DNA from: Candidatus Binatia bacterium
GTDB lineage: Bacteria; Desulfobacterota; Binatia; UBA12015
NCBI GenBank assembly: GCA_029243485.1
Contig: JAQWRY010000086.1
Location: 186,001-250,000 of the forward strand
Direction of reading: 5' to 3'
DNA length: 64,000 nt
Below, one piece after another: positions 52,687 through 61,408 of this stretch; within the stretch, counting starts at the first letter, position 1; every line of letters begins with the position of its first letter. The position numbers were made by a program, and so were the translations under genes. Under the pieces are notes generated by a model. That model saw nothing but the letters and a program-made list of their open reading frames with translations. It was not told where the DNA came from and ran no database searches.

Positions 52687-53802
52687 ATGATCGAAAGTAA
52701 AAGCCGCACCGCCCTCCACGGACTGATCGATTCCCTGACCGAGATCGATCAGCGCTTCCTCAGCGAAGAATGGATGATGGGGTCGGCCGAAGACGTCGCC
52801 GAAGCAACCCGCGCCGCGATGCATCTTCTGCAGTGCGGACTCGTCGGGTGGTTCGAAGAAGATCCGGAGCACCCAAGCTTCCGGCGCATCGTCACGCCCA
52901 CTCGGAAGTTCATGGGCGACAACGCCGATGCGGTCTATTACGAGGCCCCGATTCGTCCCGGGCTTCGGTACCGCGTGCGCGGCAACATCTCCGGTGCGGT
53001 CTACGTTTCTCTCACGATCGAGGGCGGCAGCAGCGACGGTACGTTCGGCGGACAAACGTGCGGCGTCATCAACGACACGGAGTTCGATACCGCCGCGGAC
53101 GGTTCATTCGAGATCTACTTCGGCGGTGAGAAGCGCGACCGCAACTGGCTTCCGATTGCACCCGAAGGCCATCGACTCACCACGCGGCACTACTTCGAAG
53201 AAGAGGAGTGCCGCGCGGCGAGCACCATCCCCGGCGTGGAACTCGCGATCGAGGTGCTGGACAAAGTCGGCCCGCCGGCTCCGTACAACGATGAGTCCGT
53301 TGCGGCCGGGCTCGACAAAGTCCGCAACCTGCTCCACTCGCGCACGCTCGGCATGGGGGTTCCCGGCACCCGCGATCAACCCCCCTTCGTGTCCAGCACA
53401 CCCAACGAATTCGTGCAGCCGATCAAACCAGGCCAGTTCGCGCTCGCCGCAGCGGACGCGGCCTATTCGATGAGCATGTGCATGCTGCAGCCGGACGAGG
53501 CGCTGGTGATGACGGGTCGGTGGCCGGACTGTCGCTGCGCCAACATCTCCCTGTGGAACCGCCACATGCAGACGTTCGACTACGCCAACCGCGGCGTTTC
53601 ACTGAACCGCAAGCAGACGAAGTTAGAAGACGACGGCAGCTTTCGGATGATCATCGCGCACCAGGATCCCGGCGTCTCGAACTGGATCGACACCGAGGGA
53701 CGCGGGTTCAGCATGGTCTTCTGGCGCTTTATGCTGCCGAGCGGCGAGATCGAGACGCCACAGGCGAAGGTCGTGCCGTTCGCGGAGATCGCCGCGAAGT
53801 AA
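52687..53802 (+). CDS. DUF1214-type protein, function unknown
   Basis: The 371-aa soluble protein resembles the DUF1214 family (FEIYFGGEKRDRNWLPI, QTFDYANRGVSLNRKQ, FRMIIAHQDPGVSNWIDT). The ATG at 52687 lies 18 bp after the anti-sigma gene, so it may belong to the same transcript and to the ECF regulon. Neighbours give no substrate. Members are often linked to uncharacterised lipid or glycan catabolism, with no proven activity. Confidence 0.75.
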   Translation: MIESKSRTALHGLIDSLTEIDQRFLSEEWMMGSAEDVAEATRAAMHLLQCGLVGWFEEDPEHPSFRRIVTPTRKFMGDNADAVYYEAPIRPGLRYRVRGNISGAVYVSLTIEGGSSDGTFGGQTCGVINDTEFDTAADGSFEIYFGGEKRDRNWLPIAPEGHRLTTRHYFEEEECRAASTIPGVELAIEVLDKVGPPAPYNDESVAAGLDKVRNLLHSRTLGMGVPGTRDQPPFVSSTPNEFVQPIKPGQFALAAADAAYSMSMCMLQPDEALVMTGRWPDCRCANISLWNRHMQTFDYANRGVSLNRKQTKLEDDGSFRMIIAHQDPGVSNWIDTEGRGFSMVFWRFMLPSGEIETPQAKVVPFAEIAAK

Positions 53803-53808
53803 CGCGCC

Positions 53809-55209
53809 CTAGAGCAGCACCCCGGGATTCATGATCCCGTTGGGATCGAGGGCTTTCTTCACACTTCGGAGAACCTCGATTCCCGTGTCGCCGAGTTCGC
53901 GCGGCAGAAAATCACGACGGATGCGGCCGATGCCGTGGTGATGCGCGATACTGCCGCCGCACGCGATCGTCGCTTCCATCGCGGCTCCCCAAGCATCGGT
54001 GTACAGCCGCTCCTGGTCTTTCTCTTCCTTGGATGACCCGACGAACGTGAAGTAGATGTTCACTCCCGTGGTGTAGCCGTGCGACGTGTGGCCGCTCGCC
54101 ACGAGGACACCCGGAACGGCTTCGATCGCCGCCGTCACCTTGCCGTGCAGCTCTTCGATTCGATCCCAGGTCGCCGAGACCTCGATCGTGTCGACGACGA
54201 GACCATTCCCCAGAAGCTCGTCCCATGAAGGGACGTGATTGCGATTACCGAGCCAATGCTGGAGAGGCGCGTCACCGAGAACCTCGCCCCCTCGGCTCGT
54301 GCACGCAGTAAGCGCCGCGTCGAGCTCGAGATCGAGCGCAGCGCGCATCGCTTCGGTTCCCTCGCTCATCACGAGCAGGAGGGGCTCGCGCTCGGGGAAC
54401 CACTCCCCAAAGTTCCGCTGCGCCTCAATGCCGTCGTAGAGGCGCAGTACTGCGGGACGCCACCCGGCCTGCAGAAGCTCGCGAGTGATACCCAACCCGT
54501 CGTTCCAGGATTTCAGCCGGGCCGCGAAACCCGCCTTCACCGCCGGCTTCGGCGAGAGTTTGAAGTCGATCTCGGTGACGATGCCCAGCGTGCCTTCGGA
54601 ACCGAGAATGATCTCGCGAATGTCCGGCCCCGTCGCCGCGCGAGGCGCCGGAAACGTGTTGATGACCCGTCCACCCGGAAGCACCACCTCGAGTGCGAGG
54701 ACCAAGTCCTCGATGTTGCCGTAGCGCGTCGAGAGCTGGCCCGAGGCGCGCGTCGCGATCCAACCACCGACCGTCGATACACCGATCGACTGGGGGAAAT
54801 GACCCAGCGTGAATCCCTGTTCACCGAAAAGCCGCTCGCACTCGGCGCCGTTCAAGCCGGCCTGAACCTTCGCCGTGCACGCAACCGCGTTCAGATTCAC
54901 GAGGCCGTTCATGCGCGAGAGGTCGACGACCAGAGCATCGCCCCCCGGCCGGACCGCGCCGCATACGCCCGACCCGAGTCCGTAGGGCACGATGGCCGTG
55001 CGTTCGTCATCGGCGATCTCGAGGATCCTGGAGACTTCTGCGGTCGACTCCGGGAAGACGACTGCCGGAGGTGGCTCCGTCGGGTTTCCGGCGACATCGT
55101 GAATCGCCTCGAGGGCCCAGTAATCGTGCGCGTGTCCGCGTCGCGTTTCTTCATCACGCACAACGCGGCCGGACGGCAGTGCGTTCTCGAGCAGTTCGAT
55201 CGTCTTCAT
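53809..55209 (-). CDS. FAD-linked oxidase/transferase, alkyl-DHAP synthase-like
   Basis: About 466 aa. The PCMH FAD domain shows PPAVVFPESTAEVSRILEIA, IVPYGLGSGVCGAVRPGGD, LGHFPQSIGVSTVGGWIATR and GSEGTLGIVTEID. The C-terminal IAHHHGIGRIRRDFL has the triple His of alkyldihydroxyacetonephosphate synthases, and ends KKALDPNGIMNPG. Glycolate oxidase GlcD-type activity is the alternative. It overlaps glpD by ATGA, so it shares the DHAP-generating gene's transcript, which favours an ether-lipid role. The N-terminus has no sorting signal. Confidence 0.85.
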   Translation of the reverse strand: MKTIELLENALPSGRVVRDEETRRGHAHDYWALEAIHDVAGNPTEPPPAVVFPESTAEVSRILEIADDERTAIVPYGLGSGVCGAVRPGGDALVVDLSRMNGLVNLNAVACTAKVQAGLNGAECERLFGEQGFTLGHFPQSIGVSTVGGWIATRASGQLSTRYGNIEDLVLALEVVLPGGRVINTFPAPRAATGPDIREIILGSEGTLGIVTEIDFKLSPKPAVKAGFAARLKSWNDGLGITRELLQAGWRPAVLRLYDGIEAQRNFGEWFPEREPLLLVMSEGTEAMRAALDLELDAALTACTSRGGEVLGDAPLQHWLGNRNHVPSWDELLGNGLVVDTIEVSATWDRIEELHGKVTAAIEAVPGVLVASGHTSHGYTTGVNIYFTFVGSSKEEKDQERLYTDAWGAAMEATIACGGSIAHHHGIGRIRRDFLPRELGDTGIEVLRSVKKALDPNGIMNPGVLL

Positions 55210-56735
55210 TTGGATCCCTCTCGCCATGCGACGTCGTCTGCGATGCGCGCCCGATAGGATGCGACCTCGCTCTCCCGACGCTCGTCGTTCCAGCCGGCGC
55301 GTTTGCCAACGATCTCCGCCACACTTTCCACGTCCCCGAGACCGTTGTCCTTCGCGAAAAGATTCGCGCGAACGCGGCGCTCGAGGACATCGGTGACCGT
55401 CAGAGCACACTCGTCTTCGATCGCCGCATCGATGTCGCCGACGTCGACGGTCGAGCGAGCCATCGCGGCTGCGTTCCCGTCTTCGACGAGCGGAACCTGC
55501 GCGGTTCGGCAGGCTTCCGCCGAGCGGCCGATTCGCTCGATCACCTGGTCGACTACACGCTCGCCCATCTGGCGGTACGTCGTGAGCTTTCCGCCGCCAA
55601 TGGAGAGCAGACCGTTGGGCTCGATGAGGATCTCGTCGCGACGAGAGATCTCCGACGGCGACTTCCCCGCCTGCGCCACGAGCGGTCGAACGCCCGCCCA
55701 CGCCCCCCGGATGTCGTCGTCGCAAATACGCGCTTCCGGCCACGTCGTGTTCGTCGCGTGGAGTAGGTAGTCTACATCCTCCCGCGTGATCGCCGGCCGC
55801 TCCTCCGGCTTCGGATAAAACGTGTCCGTCGTCCCGATCCAGACGATGTCGCCGTGGGGAACGACGAACGCCATGCGGCGATCCTCTGCGTACATCACGA
55901 CAATGTCGTCCACCGGCAGGCGCTCGCGGGGGATCACCAGATGAATGCCCTTCGTCAGCTGGATGCGCGCGGTGCAGTCACCGCCGAGATTTCGCACCTC
56001 ATCCACCCACGGCCCCGCCGCGTTCACCACGACCGAAGCTTCGATCGATGCTTCCTTGCCCGAAAGCTCGTCTCGCACGCGAACCCGAAGCCCGTTCGAC
56101 GAGGAACTCCCACCGTTCCCGGACATCGCGCTGCTGATCTCTTCGATGTTCACCGCGGGTGCGTAGTTCGCAACGAGTGCGCCGTGGCGTTTGGCGGATT
56201 TGAGCGTCTCGAGCGTGAGCCGGGCGTCGTCGGTGATGTACTCAGTGTAGACAGCCGCGCCTTGGAGGCGGTCCGGCTCAAGCCCGCCGATGTGCGAGAG
56301 CAGCTCGTCGCGCTTCCAAATCTCGTGACGATCTTCGGCCTCGATCTTCGCCATCTTCTCGAAGCTCCACATCCCTGCACGAAGCTTCACGAGACCTGCC
56401 GCCGTGCGACCGTGCACCGGCACGACCATCCGTGCGCTGAGGGCCAGGTGGGGTGCGATCTCCGTCAGGCAGCGACGCTCGCGGGCGGCTTCGATCACGA
56501 GGGAAATATCCCCCTGCGCGAGGTACCGGAGGCCGCCGTGAATCAGCTTGGAGGACCGGCTCGACGTGCCCGACGCGAAGTCGCCGCGCTCCACGAGCCC
56601 CACCCGCAATCCACGCATCGCCGCATCGCGAGCGATCCCCGCACCGGTGATTCCGCCACCGATCACCAGCAGCTCCAGGGGAGCTCGCCCGAGTTCGGTC
56701 AGGTCGTTCTCTCTAGTCTCGATCGAGAAGCTCAG
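55206..56735 (-). CDS. glpD: Glycerol-3-phosphate dehydrogenase (FAD-dependent); likely CTG start
   Basis: About 509 aa from CTG 56735. The FAD motif LELLVIGGGITGAGIARDAA, the family signature SSKLIHGGLRYL and GGKLTTYRQMGERV identify GlpD. It oxidises glycerol 3-phosphate to DHAP at the membrane and passes electrons to quinone. The first ordinary start, GTG at 56666, would remove the first beta strand. CTG at 56735 restores it, overlaps the previous gene's TGA as CTGA and lies 8 nt after GGGAGAG. It is coupled to the alkyl-DHAP synthase-like gene. Confidence 0.9.
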   Translation of the reverse strand: MSFSIETRENDLTELGRAPLELLVIGGGITGAGIARDAAMRGLRVGLVERGDFASGTSSRSSKLIHGGLRYLAQGDISLVIEAARERRCLTEIAPHLALSARMVVPVHGRTAAGLVKLRAGMWSFEKMAKIEAEDRHEIWKRDELLSHIGGLEPDRLQGAAVYTEYITDDARLTLETLKSAKRHGALVANYAPAVNIEEISSAMSGNGGSSSSNGLRVRVRDELSGKEASIEASVVVNAAGPWVDEVRNLGGDCTARIQLTKGIHLVIPRERLPVDDIVVMYAEDRRMAFVVPHGDIVWIGTTDTFYPKPEERPAITREDVDYLLHATNTTWPEARICDDDIRGAWAGVRPLVAQAGKSPSEISRRDEILIEPNGLLSIGGGKLTTYRQMGERVVDQVIERIGRSAEACRTAQVPLVEDGNAAAMARSTVDVGDIDAAIEDECALTVTDVLERRVRANLFAKDNGLGDVESVAEIVGKRAGWNDERRESEVASYRARIADDVAWREGSK

Positions 56736-57127
56736 TAGCCCATCTCTCCCAGACGATCGTCATCGAAGCCGAAGAAGTGGCCGACCTCATGCACGACAGT
56801 GCGTCGAATCTCACGGCAAAGGTGATAGTCGTCCGTGAAATCCTCAGACAAGGGAAAGTAGTAGATCACAATCCGGTCGGGCAAGGCCGCATGCAGGCCG
56901 TCCCGCTCGCCCAGAGGCGTCCCGTGATAGAGGCCATAGAGGGAGTCGAGCTCCGGGTCGAGACCGAGATCGAGCAAGGTCTCCTCGTCGGGCTCGTCTT
57001 CCACGAAGACCGCGACGTTCTCCAGATGTTTGGCAAGCGCTAGCGGAATCGTATCCAGAGCCTCTGCGACGATCTTCTGAAAGCGCTGGCGCGTGACCCA
57101 CGGCTCTGGATGGGGAGATCGCGCCAT
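56732..57127 (-). CDS. Minimal zincin metalloprotease (Zincin_1/DUF1025-like)
   Basis: The 131-aa protein has VVHEVGHFFGFDDDRLGEMGY, the HExxHxxG-type zinc motif with Asp as third ligand, at the C-terminus. The N-terminal part (RQRFQKIVAEALDTIPLALA) and the central DRIVIYYFPLSE match the single-domain 'minimal gluzincin' group. Its substrate is unknown. It is the first gene of the glpD operon, coupled by CTGA. The ATG at 57127 lies upstream of a 344-bp gap. Confidence 0.87.
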   Translation of the reverse strand: MARSPHPEPWVTRQRFQKIVAEALDTIPLALAKHLENVAVFVEDEPDEETLLDLGLDPELDSLYGLYHGTPLGERDGLHAALPDRIVIYYFPLSEDFTDDYHLCREIRRTVVHEVGHFFGFDDDRLGEMGY

Positions 57128-57222
57128 GGCGGTGGTTTAGCACAATGCGGCGATATCTCGCCGGATTCTCGAATGGCTATGCGCCATGGGGGGCTAGACA
57201 GCGCGCAATTTCGAACCCGCCG

Positions 57223-57238
57223 TGGCACCAGAGTTGCA
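57223..57238 (+). promoter_or_regulatory. Near-perfect sigma54-like -24/-12 promoter
   Basis: TGGCACCAGAGTTGCA matches the TGGCAC-N5-TTGCA consensus at every fixed position, with GG-N10-GC spacing. Transcription would start near 57249 and run into the 43-codon ORF and then the VOC-ZIP-GT genes. It is the best sigma54 match I saw in the window. No rpoN or enhancer-binding protein gene is present to confirm it. Confidence 0.5.
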
Positions 57239-57273
57239 GAGTCGTACATGCACTCCCGAGGAGGTTGAGGAGG

Positions 57274-57405
57274 ATGCGGTGGGGGGACAACTCGGGATGT
57301 CGTCCGGACGGCGCGCAGAGGGCTTGCTGCAGCTGCGTGGCAAAAACGGGTTTGTGGGGTGTGGGGTGGGTGTCTCTCTGCCGCCGTCCCCGGACGATGC
57401 TGTAG
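57274..57405 (+). CDS. Putative 43-aa Cys-rich micropeptide
   Basis: The ATG follows GAGGAGG (57258-57264) by 9 nt and lies about 25 nt after the predicted sigma54 start. The product has five Cys, including ACCSCVAK, several Trp and Arg, and no similarity I recognise. Cys and Trp enrichment is odd for random GC-rich sequence, but such short ORFs are often chance. If real it could be a metal-binding or redox peptide, or a leader. Confidence 0.35.
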   Translation: MRWGDNSGCRPDGAQRACCSCVAKTGLWGVGWVSLCRRPRTML

Positions 57406-57471
57406 CGCGTAGGAATGCGGCCCTGAGAGGGGCCGCTTGCGCGCAAATGGGGCGTTCGCGACAGTAAGCGG

Positions 57472-57939
57472 ATGTCGGAACGACCCTTCTCGATTCTCGG
57501 ACTCCAACAAATCGCCGTCGGCAGCACTGACAAGAACAATCTTCGTCGGCTGTGGATCGACATGCTCGGCCTGGACCTCCACGGCAATTTCCGCAGTGAA
57601 AAGGAAAACGTCGACGAGGACATCGCGGTGACGGGAACCGGCGTGCACCAGGTCGAGGTCGACCTCATGCAGCCGATCGATCCCGAAAAGCGCCCCAAGG
57701 TCCACGATCCCGCCCTGAATCACATCGGACTCTGGGTGGACGATCTCGCCAATGCCGTGGCGTGGCTCGAAGGCGAGGGGGTTCGGTTCACCCCGGGCGG
57801 CATTCGGAAGGGCGCCGCCGGCCACGACGTCTGTTTCATCCACCCCAAGGGAAATGAACAGTCCCCGATCGGAGGCGAAGGCGTCCTGATCGAGCTGGTC
57901 CAGGCCCCGGCCGACGTCATCGCGGCACACGCGGGCTAG
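57472..57939 (+). CDS. VOC-superfamily protein (glyoxalase fold)
   Basis: The 155-aa protein has one or two VOC beta-alpha-beta units: [58 protein letters not shown] and [12 protein letters not shown]. The normal first metal His is replaced by Gln-Gln, while His, His and Glu occur in later strands. It may be a methylmalonyl-CoA epimerase-like or lactoylglutathione-lyase-like enzyme; the substrate is unknown. The ZIP gene follows after 23 bp. Confidence 0.8.
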   Translation: MSERPFSILGLQQIAVGSTDKNNLRRLWIDMLGLDLHGNFRSEKENVDEDIAVTGTGVHQVEVDLMQPIDPEKRPKVHDPALNHIGLWVDDLANAVAWLEGEGVRFTPGGIRKGAAGHDVCFIHPKGNEQSPIGGEGVLIELVQAPADVIAAHAG

Positions 57940-57962
57940 AGCGCCCTTCTTCAGGCCAGACC

Positions 57963-58700
57963 ATGCAGGGGCTCCTCGTGACCGGGCTCGCCGGCGCGAT
58001 CACTTTCGGCGGTGGACTGATCGCACTCCGCACCCAGGTGCACCGCGGGGCGGTCTACGCGTTCTGCGCGGGTGCGCTGATCGGAACGGCCCTGCTGGCG
58101 CTCATTCCCGAGGCGCTGGAGTTGGCCGCGGGAGCAGGGCACGACCCGCACTCGCTGCTGATCTCCACAGTCGTCGGCTTCTTCGTGTTTTACGTCCTCG
58201 AGAACCTCCCCCATCGCGAGGCGTCCCACCCCGACGTCCTTCATCACCACCATGGGCACCCCACGGGACTCTGGGCCGCGGCCGGGCTCGCGGTGCATAG
58301 CTTCATCGACGGCGTGGCCATCGGCGAGGCCTTCGATGCGACGTCCGGCTTGGGTTGGTCGCTCGCGCTCGGCATCACGCTGCACAAGTTCGCTGATGGC
58401 GTGAGTGTCACCGGGGTCATGCAGGGAACCCAGCAGAGCCACCGCGCGACGATCGGAATGCTGACGTTCGCCGCCTTGGCGCCACTCGCCGGCGTGCTCG
58501 TCGGTCCGATGCTCGAAATCTCTTCCGGTGTGCGCTTCTTGCTGCTCGGATGGTTCGCAGGCGTGTTCTTGTATCTCGGCGCGACGAGTCTTCTCCCGGC
58601 CGCGCATGAAGCCGGCGGCTCGCGCTGGCTCACCGCCTACGCGATCAGTGGAGCCTTCTTCATCTATGTCGGGCAGGTTTTGAGCGGCCACCTCGGCTGA
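57963..58700 (+). CDS. ZIP-family metal transporter
   Basis: The 245-aa protein has about eight hydrophobic helices. The central metal motifs are HSFIDGVAIGEAF and HKFADGVSVTGV, and a His-rich loop (DVLHHHHGHP) lies between helices 3 and 4, all typical of ZIP/ZupT zinc or iron importers. It brings divalent metal into the cytosol. No metal-responsive regulator is nearby. The gene lies between the VOC protein and a membrane glycosyltransferase with short gaps (23 and 12 bp), so they share a transcript. Confidence 0.92.
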   Translation: MQGLLVTGLAGAITFGGGLIALRTQVHRGAVYAFCAGALIGTALLALIPEALELAAGAGHDPHSLLISTVVGFFVFYVLENLPHREASHPDVLHHHHGHPTGLWAAAGLAVHSFIDGVAIGEAFDATSGLGWSLALGITLHKFADGVSVTGVMQGTQQSHRATIGMLTFAALAPLAGVLVGPMLEISSGVRFLLLGWFAGVFLYLGATSLLPAAHEAGGSRWLTAYAISGAFFIYVGQVLSGHLG

Positions 58701-58712
58701 GCGACGATTCCG

Positions 58713-60374
58713 ATGACCGACGCGAGGACCGCATCGAGTGACGGAGGCCTTCTCGGCCTAGCGCAGTCGATCGCGACCGCTTCGCAATCCATCACCGAAG
58801 TCGGCACCTGGTGGTTGATGAGCGCGGTTCTGCTCGTCGGCGTCGGATGTATCATCGGGCAGGCCTCGTCGCTCCGCACCGAGAGGGGCTCGGACCGTGG
58901 ACTTCTCATCGCGGGGTTGCTCTTCGTCGGAGCGCTACTGGTTCGTGCTCTCCTGCCGCCCTGGACGCACTACACCTACAACGACGAGTATCTGTATCTG
59001 CGCTACGCGCACGAGCTCGGGGAATCGGGGACGTTCTCCTTCGAGAACCAACCACCACTTCTGATCTACCTGTACGCGCTCGCCTTTCGCGGCTTCTCGG
59101 CATCCGCGCAGACGACGTCTGCGATCACCAGTATCGCGGGCAGTCTCACCGTCGCCGCGCTTTACGGATGTCTTCGAAGCCTCCGGGTCGACCGGACCGT
59201 TGCCGTGCTCGCCGCGGCGCTCCTCGCGGTACATCCACTTCACGTGAAGCACTCAGGCGCCAGTTCGCTCGAGGTCATGTCTCTGCTCTTCCTCGTCGCG
59301 AGCGTCGGCACGTTCGCTCGGTGGCTTCGCACAAACGGAACCCTCTCCCTGCTCTCGTTCGCCGTCTGTCTGTTCGGAGCGCTCACGACACGGATCGAGA
59401 ACTTCGCGCTGGTCCCGATTTTCGGCGGACTCGCACTTGTCGGTCTGGAAGACCAGCGACGCCCCACACTCTATGAGTTCTCCATGCTCGGCCTCGTCGT
59501 GCTCACGGCGGGGCTCTACCTGCCGAGCGTACTCCTCTTCCACGGGGATCAAGCCGGGTGGTGGAAGAGCGAACTGAGCGCCGTCGCACTGCTGGCGAAC
59601 AACCTCAAATTCTGGATCGGCGGGGGCCTCTCCGTCGGCAAGCTTCCGTTTCTGCTTCTCGCGGGCGGCGTGGTGGGGTCCTGGCGTACCAGCCGGACTG
59701 CGTGCGTGACCTGGCTCGTCCTTCTCTTCACGTACTCTGCGATCTACGTCGTGCACGGCGCGAACCTCGGCTACCACCACGAGAGCACGCACCCTCCGTA
59801 CTTCGCCGCACGAGCGAGTGGGCACGACATGTTCCGGTTCAACGTTCCGCTGCTACCGGCGATCGTGTTCTTTCTCGCAAGCGGCATCGTCTCCTGGGTG
59901 AGCCTGATCGATTCGACGCTGCGGAAGATCACGGCGCGCACCGCCCCGGCCGTATCGGTGGCGATTCTCATCCTTGCCGGTGCCGTTCTCCTCGGCGCCT
60001 CCGGAGAATACGCCGCATACGACCCGGCCGGATTCATCGGCTCCGCCTACAACCGGCCCATCGAGCGAGCCGAGTTCGAGTTCCTCGAGACGGAGCTCCG
60101 ATCCGCCCCAAGGCCCGTCCGCTGCTACATGCTCCCCGCGTCCACGGAGCCGTTCCTAAGAGACGGGATCGAGATCGTTGCCGTGAACCACGCGGACGAG
60201 ATCTCCGTCGACGGCATGTCGAGCTTTTTCTACGTGAACTCCGCCCAGCTCATGAACCCGCGTCTCCGAACTGCCTTCGACCAAGTCCGCCGGAAGTTCT
60301 CCCTGGACCCGGTCGCCAAGACCGCCGCGGGCCCTCTCGAACTCGAGCTCTTTCGCCTGCGCTCGCGGGGCTGA
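58713..60374 (+). CDS. GT39-like membrane glycosyltransferase
   Basis: The 553-aa protein has about eleven hydrophobic segments and a soluble C-terminal tail of about 110 residues. The first loop YNDEYLYLRYAHELGESGTF, with acidic residues after the first helix, and SFENQPPLLIYLYAL match the GT39/ArnT layout. VHPLHVKHSGASSLEVMSLL is also typical. It should use a polyprenyl-phosphate sugar on the periplasmic side. The acceptor is unknown. It lies 12 bp after the ZIP gene. Confidence 0.82.
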   Translation: MTDARTASSDGGLLGLAQSIATASQSITEVGTWWLMSAVLLVGVGCIIGQASSLRTERGSDRGLLIAGLLFVGALLVRALLPPWTHYTYNDEYLYLRYAHELGESGTFSFENQPPLLIYLYALAFRGFSASAQTTSAITSIAGSLTVAALYGCLRSLRVDRTVAVLAAALLAVHPLHVKHSGASSLEVMSLLFLVASVGTFARWLRTNGTLSLLSFAVCLFGALTTRIENFALVPIFGGLALVGLEDQRRPTLYEFSMLGLVVLTAGLYLPSVLLFHGDQAGWWKSELSAVALLANNLKFWIGGGLSVGKLPFLLLAGGVVGSWRTSRTACVTWLVLLFTYSAIYVVHGANLGYHHESTHPPYFAARASGHDMFRFNVPLLPAIVFFLASGIVSWVSLIDSTLRKITARTAPAVSVAILILAGAVLLGASGEYAAYDPAGFIGSAYNRPIERAEFEFLETELRSAPRPVRCYMLPASTEPFLRDGIEIVAVNHADEISVDGMSSFFYVNSAQLMNPRLRTAFDQVRRKFSLDPVAKTAAGPLELELFRLRSRG

Positions 60375-60380
60375 CCGGCG

Positions 60381-61244
60381 TCACGCCGAGCGCGGGGGCG
60401 GGAACGTCTCGCACGCGACGGCCCCGATCGGGGGGGCGCTCGCCGCGTCGACGCGCCGACTCTCGGCTTCTTCCATTCCCAGAACTTCGGGCCCATACGG
60501 CTCTGCCGCAGCGGCCCCCTCCGCGACATACGCGACTGAGGCGTCCGCGAGCTGATTCAATCGCACTTCGAGGTCGGCGCGGATCGCTTCGAGCTCGTCT
60601 TCACTGGCGTTGGCCGGCACGCGAATCGGCCCCTCGCTGAGGAAGACCGCGCGGCCCCACGGCCACGGGAAGCCGAGCTTCATCCAGGCCTTCTCGAACA
60701 CGGTGAGGTTCGTGCCCCACGCGCGCGCGAGGACGATCGGCAAGCCCGTGTCGCGAGCGAGGTAAACCGCACCCCATCGCGCCTGACGCGCCGGCCCCTG
60801 GGATCCATCGACCGTGCAGAACAACGCTCGACCTTCGTCGCGCGCATCTTGCGTGAGTTGAAGGAGCGCCTGCTTACTGCCGCCCGAGTTCGAACCCCGT
60901 GCGAAACGGAAGTGCCAGGGAGCGAGAAGGTTGGCAGAGAAGTCACCGATCCGACCGCGGCTCAGCATCGCCGAGCACGGGTAGCCACGTGTGTAGCGAA
61001 TCAACTCGAAGAGCAGCGGCATCGAGTCCTGATGCCAGTAGGCGATGATGCACGGTCGTTCTTGCTTGATGTACTCAAACAGCGGGCCACGCCGTTCGGA
61101 ACGCACGAGATGGTGCATACAAAGGCACCAGAGGCGCGCGAGGACTCGCACGATTGGGTAGTAGAGCACCTGGAGGTCGGACAGCCGGTGCCCGACGATT
61201 CGCAGCAACGACTCCTTCTTCGGCTTCTTCTTCTTGGTGGTCAC
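60381..61244 (-). CDS. DUF374 lysophospholipid acyltransferase-like protein
   Basis: The 287-aa protein starts at GTG 61244, with a Lys-rich N-terminus. CIIAYWHQDSMPLLFELIRY, the catalytic His/Asp motif, ARGSNSGGSKQALLQLTQDA and FCTVDGSQGPARQARWGAVY (substrate Gly/Pro loop) match DUF374 acyltransferases, which sit beside lipid A genes in many gram-negatives. The stop is 6 bp from the convergent GT39-like gene. It probably acylates an envelope lipid intermediate. Confidence 0.85.
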   Translation of the reverse strand: MTTKKKKPKKESLLRIVGHRLSDLQVLYYPIVRVLARLWCLCMHHLVRSERRGPLFEYIKQERPCIIAYWHQDSMPLLFELIRYTRGYPCSAMLSRGRIGDFSANLLAPWHFRFARGSNSGGSKQALLQLTQDARDEGRALFCTVDGSQGPARQARWGAVYLARDTGLPIVLARAWGTNLTVFEKAWMKLGFPWPWGRAVFLSEGPIRVPANASEDELEAIRADLEVRLNQLADASVAYVAEGAAAAEPYGPEVLGMEEAESRRVDAASAPPIGAVACETFPPPRSA

Positions 61245-61408
61245 GCCTCGGTCCTCGCAAGCAACTGCGGAACGCCCTGCGTGTCACACCCCACCCAGCC
61301 CCGTTCCCCCGCGGGATCGTGGAACACGGCCCGGCGGTAGTCAAACCGAGGCCCTAATGGTGCCGTGTCTCCCATCCTAGATAACATCGGGCGGATCGGG
61401 CCGGACGA

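Larger units (their letters stand above)
57128..57471. other. 344-bp gap between the metalloprotease and VOC genes
   Basis: The gap is between two divergent genes and must hold both promoters. It contains a sigma54-like element (57223-57238), two close ribosome-type GAGGAGG sequences (57258-57273), and a 43-codon Cys-rich ORF (57274-57405). No other gene is convincing. An inverted pair GGGGCCGC-type GC tract near 57425-57440 is close to the VOC start. Confidence 0.6.
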
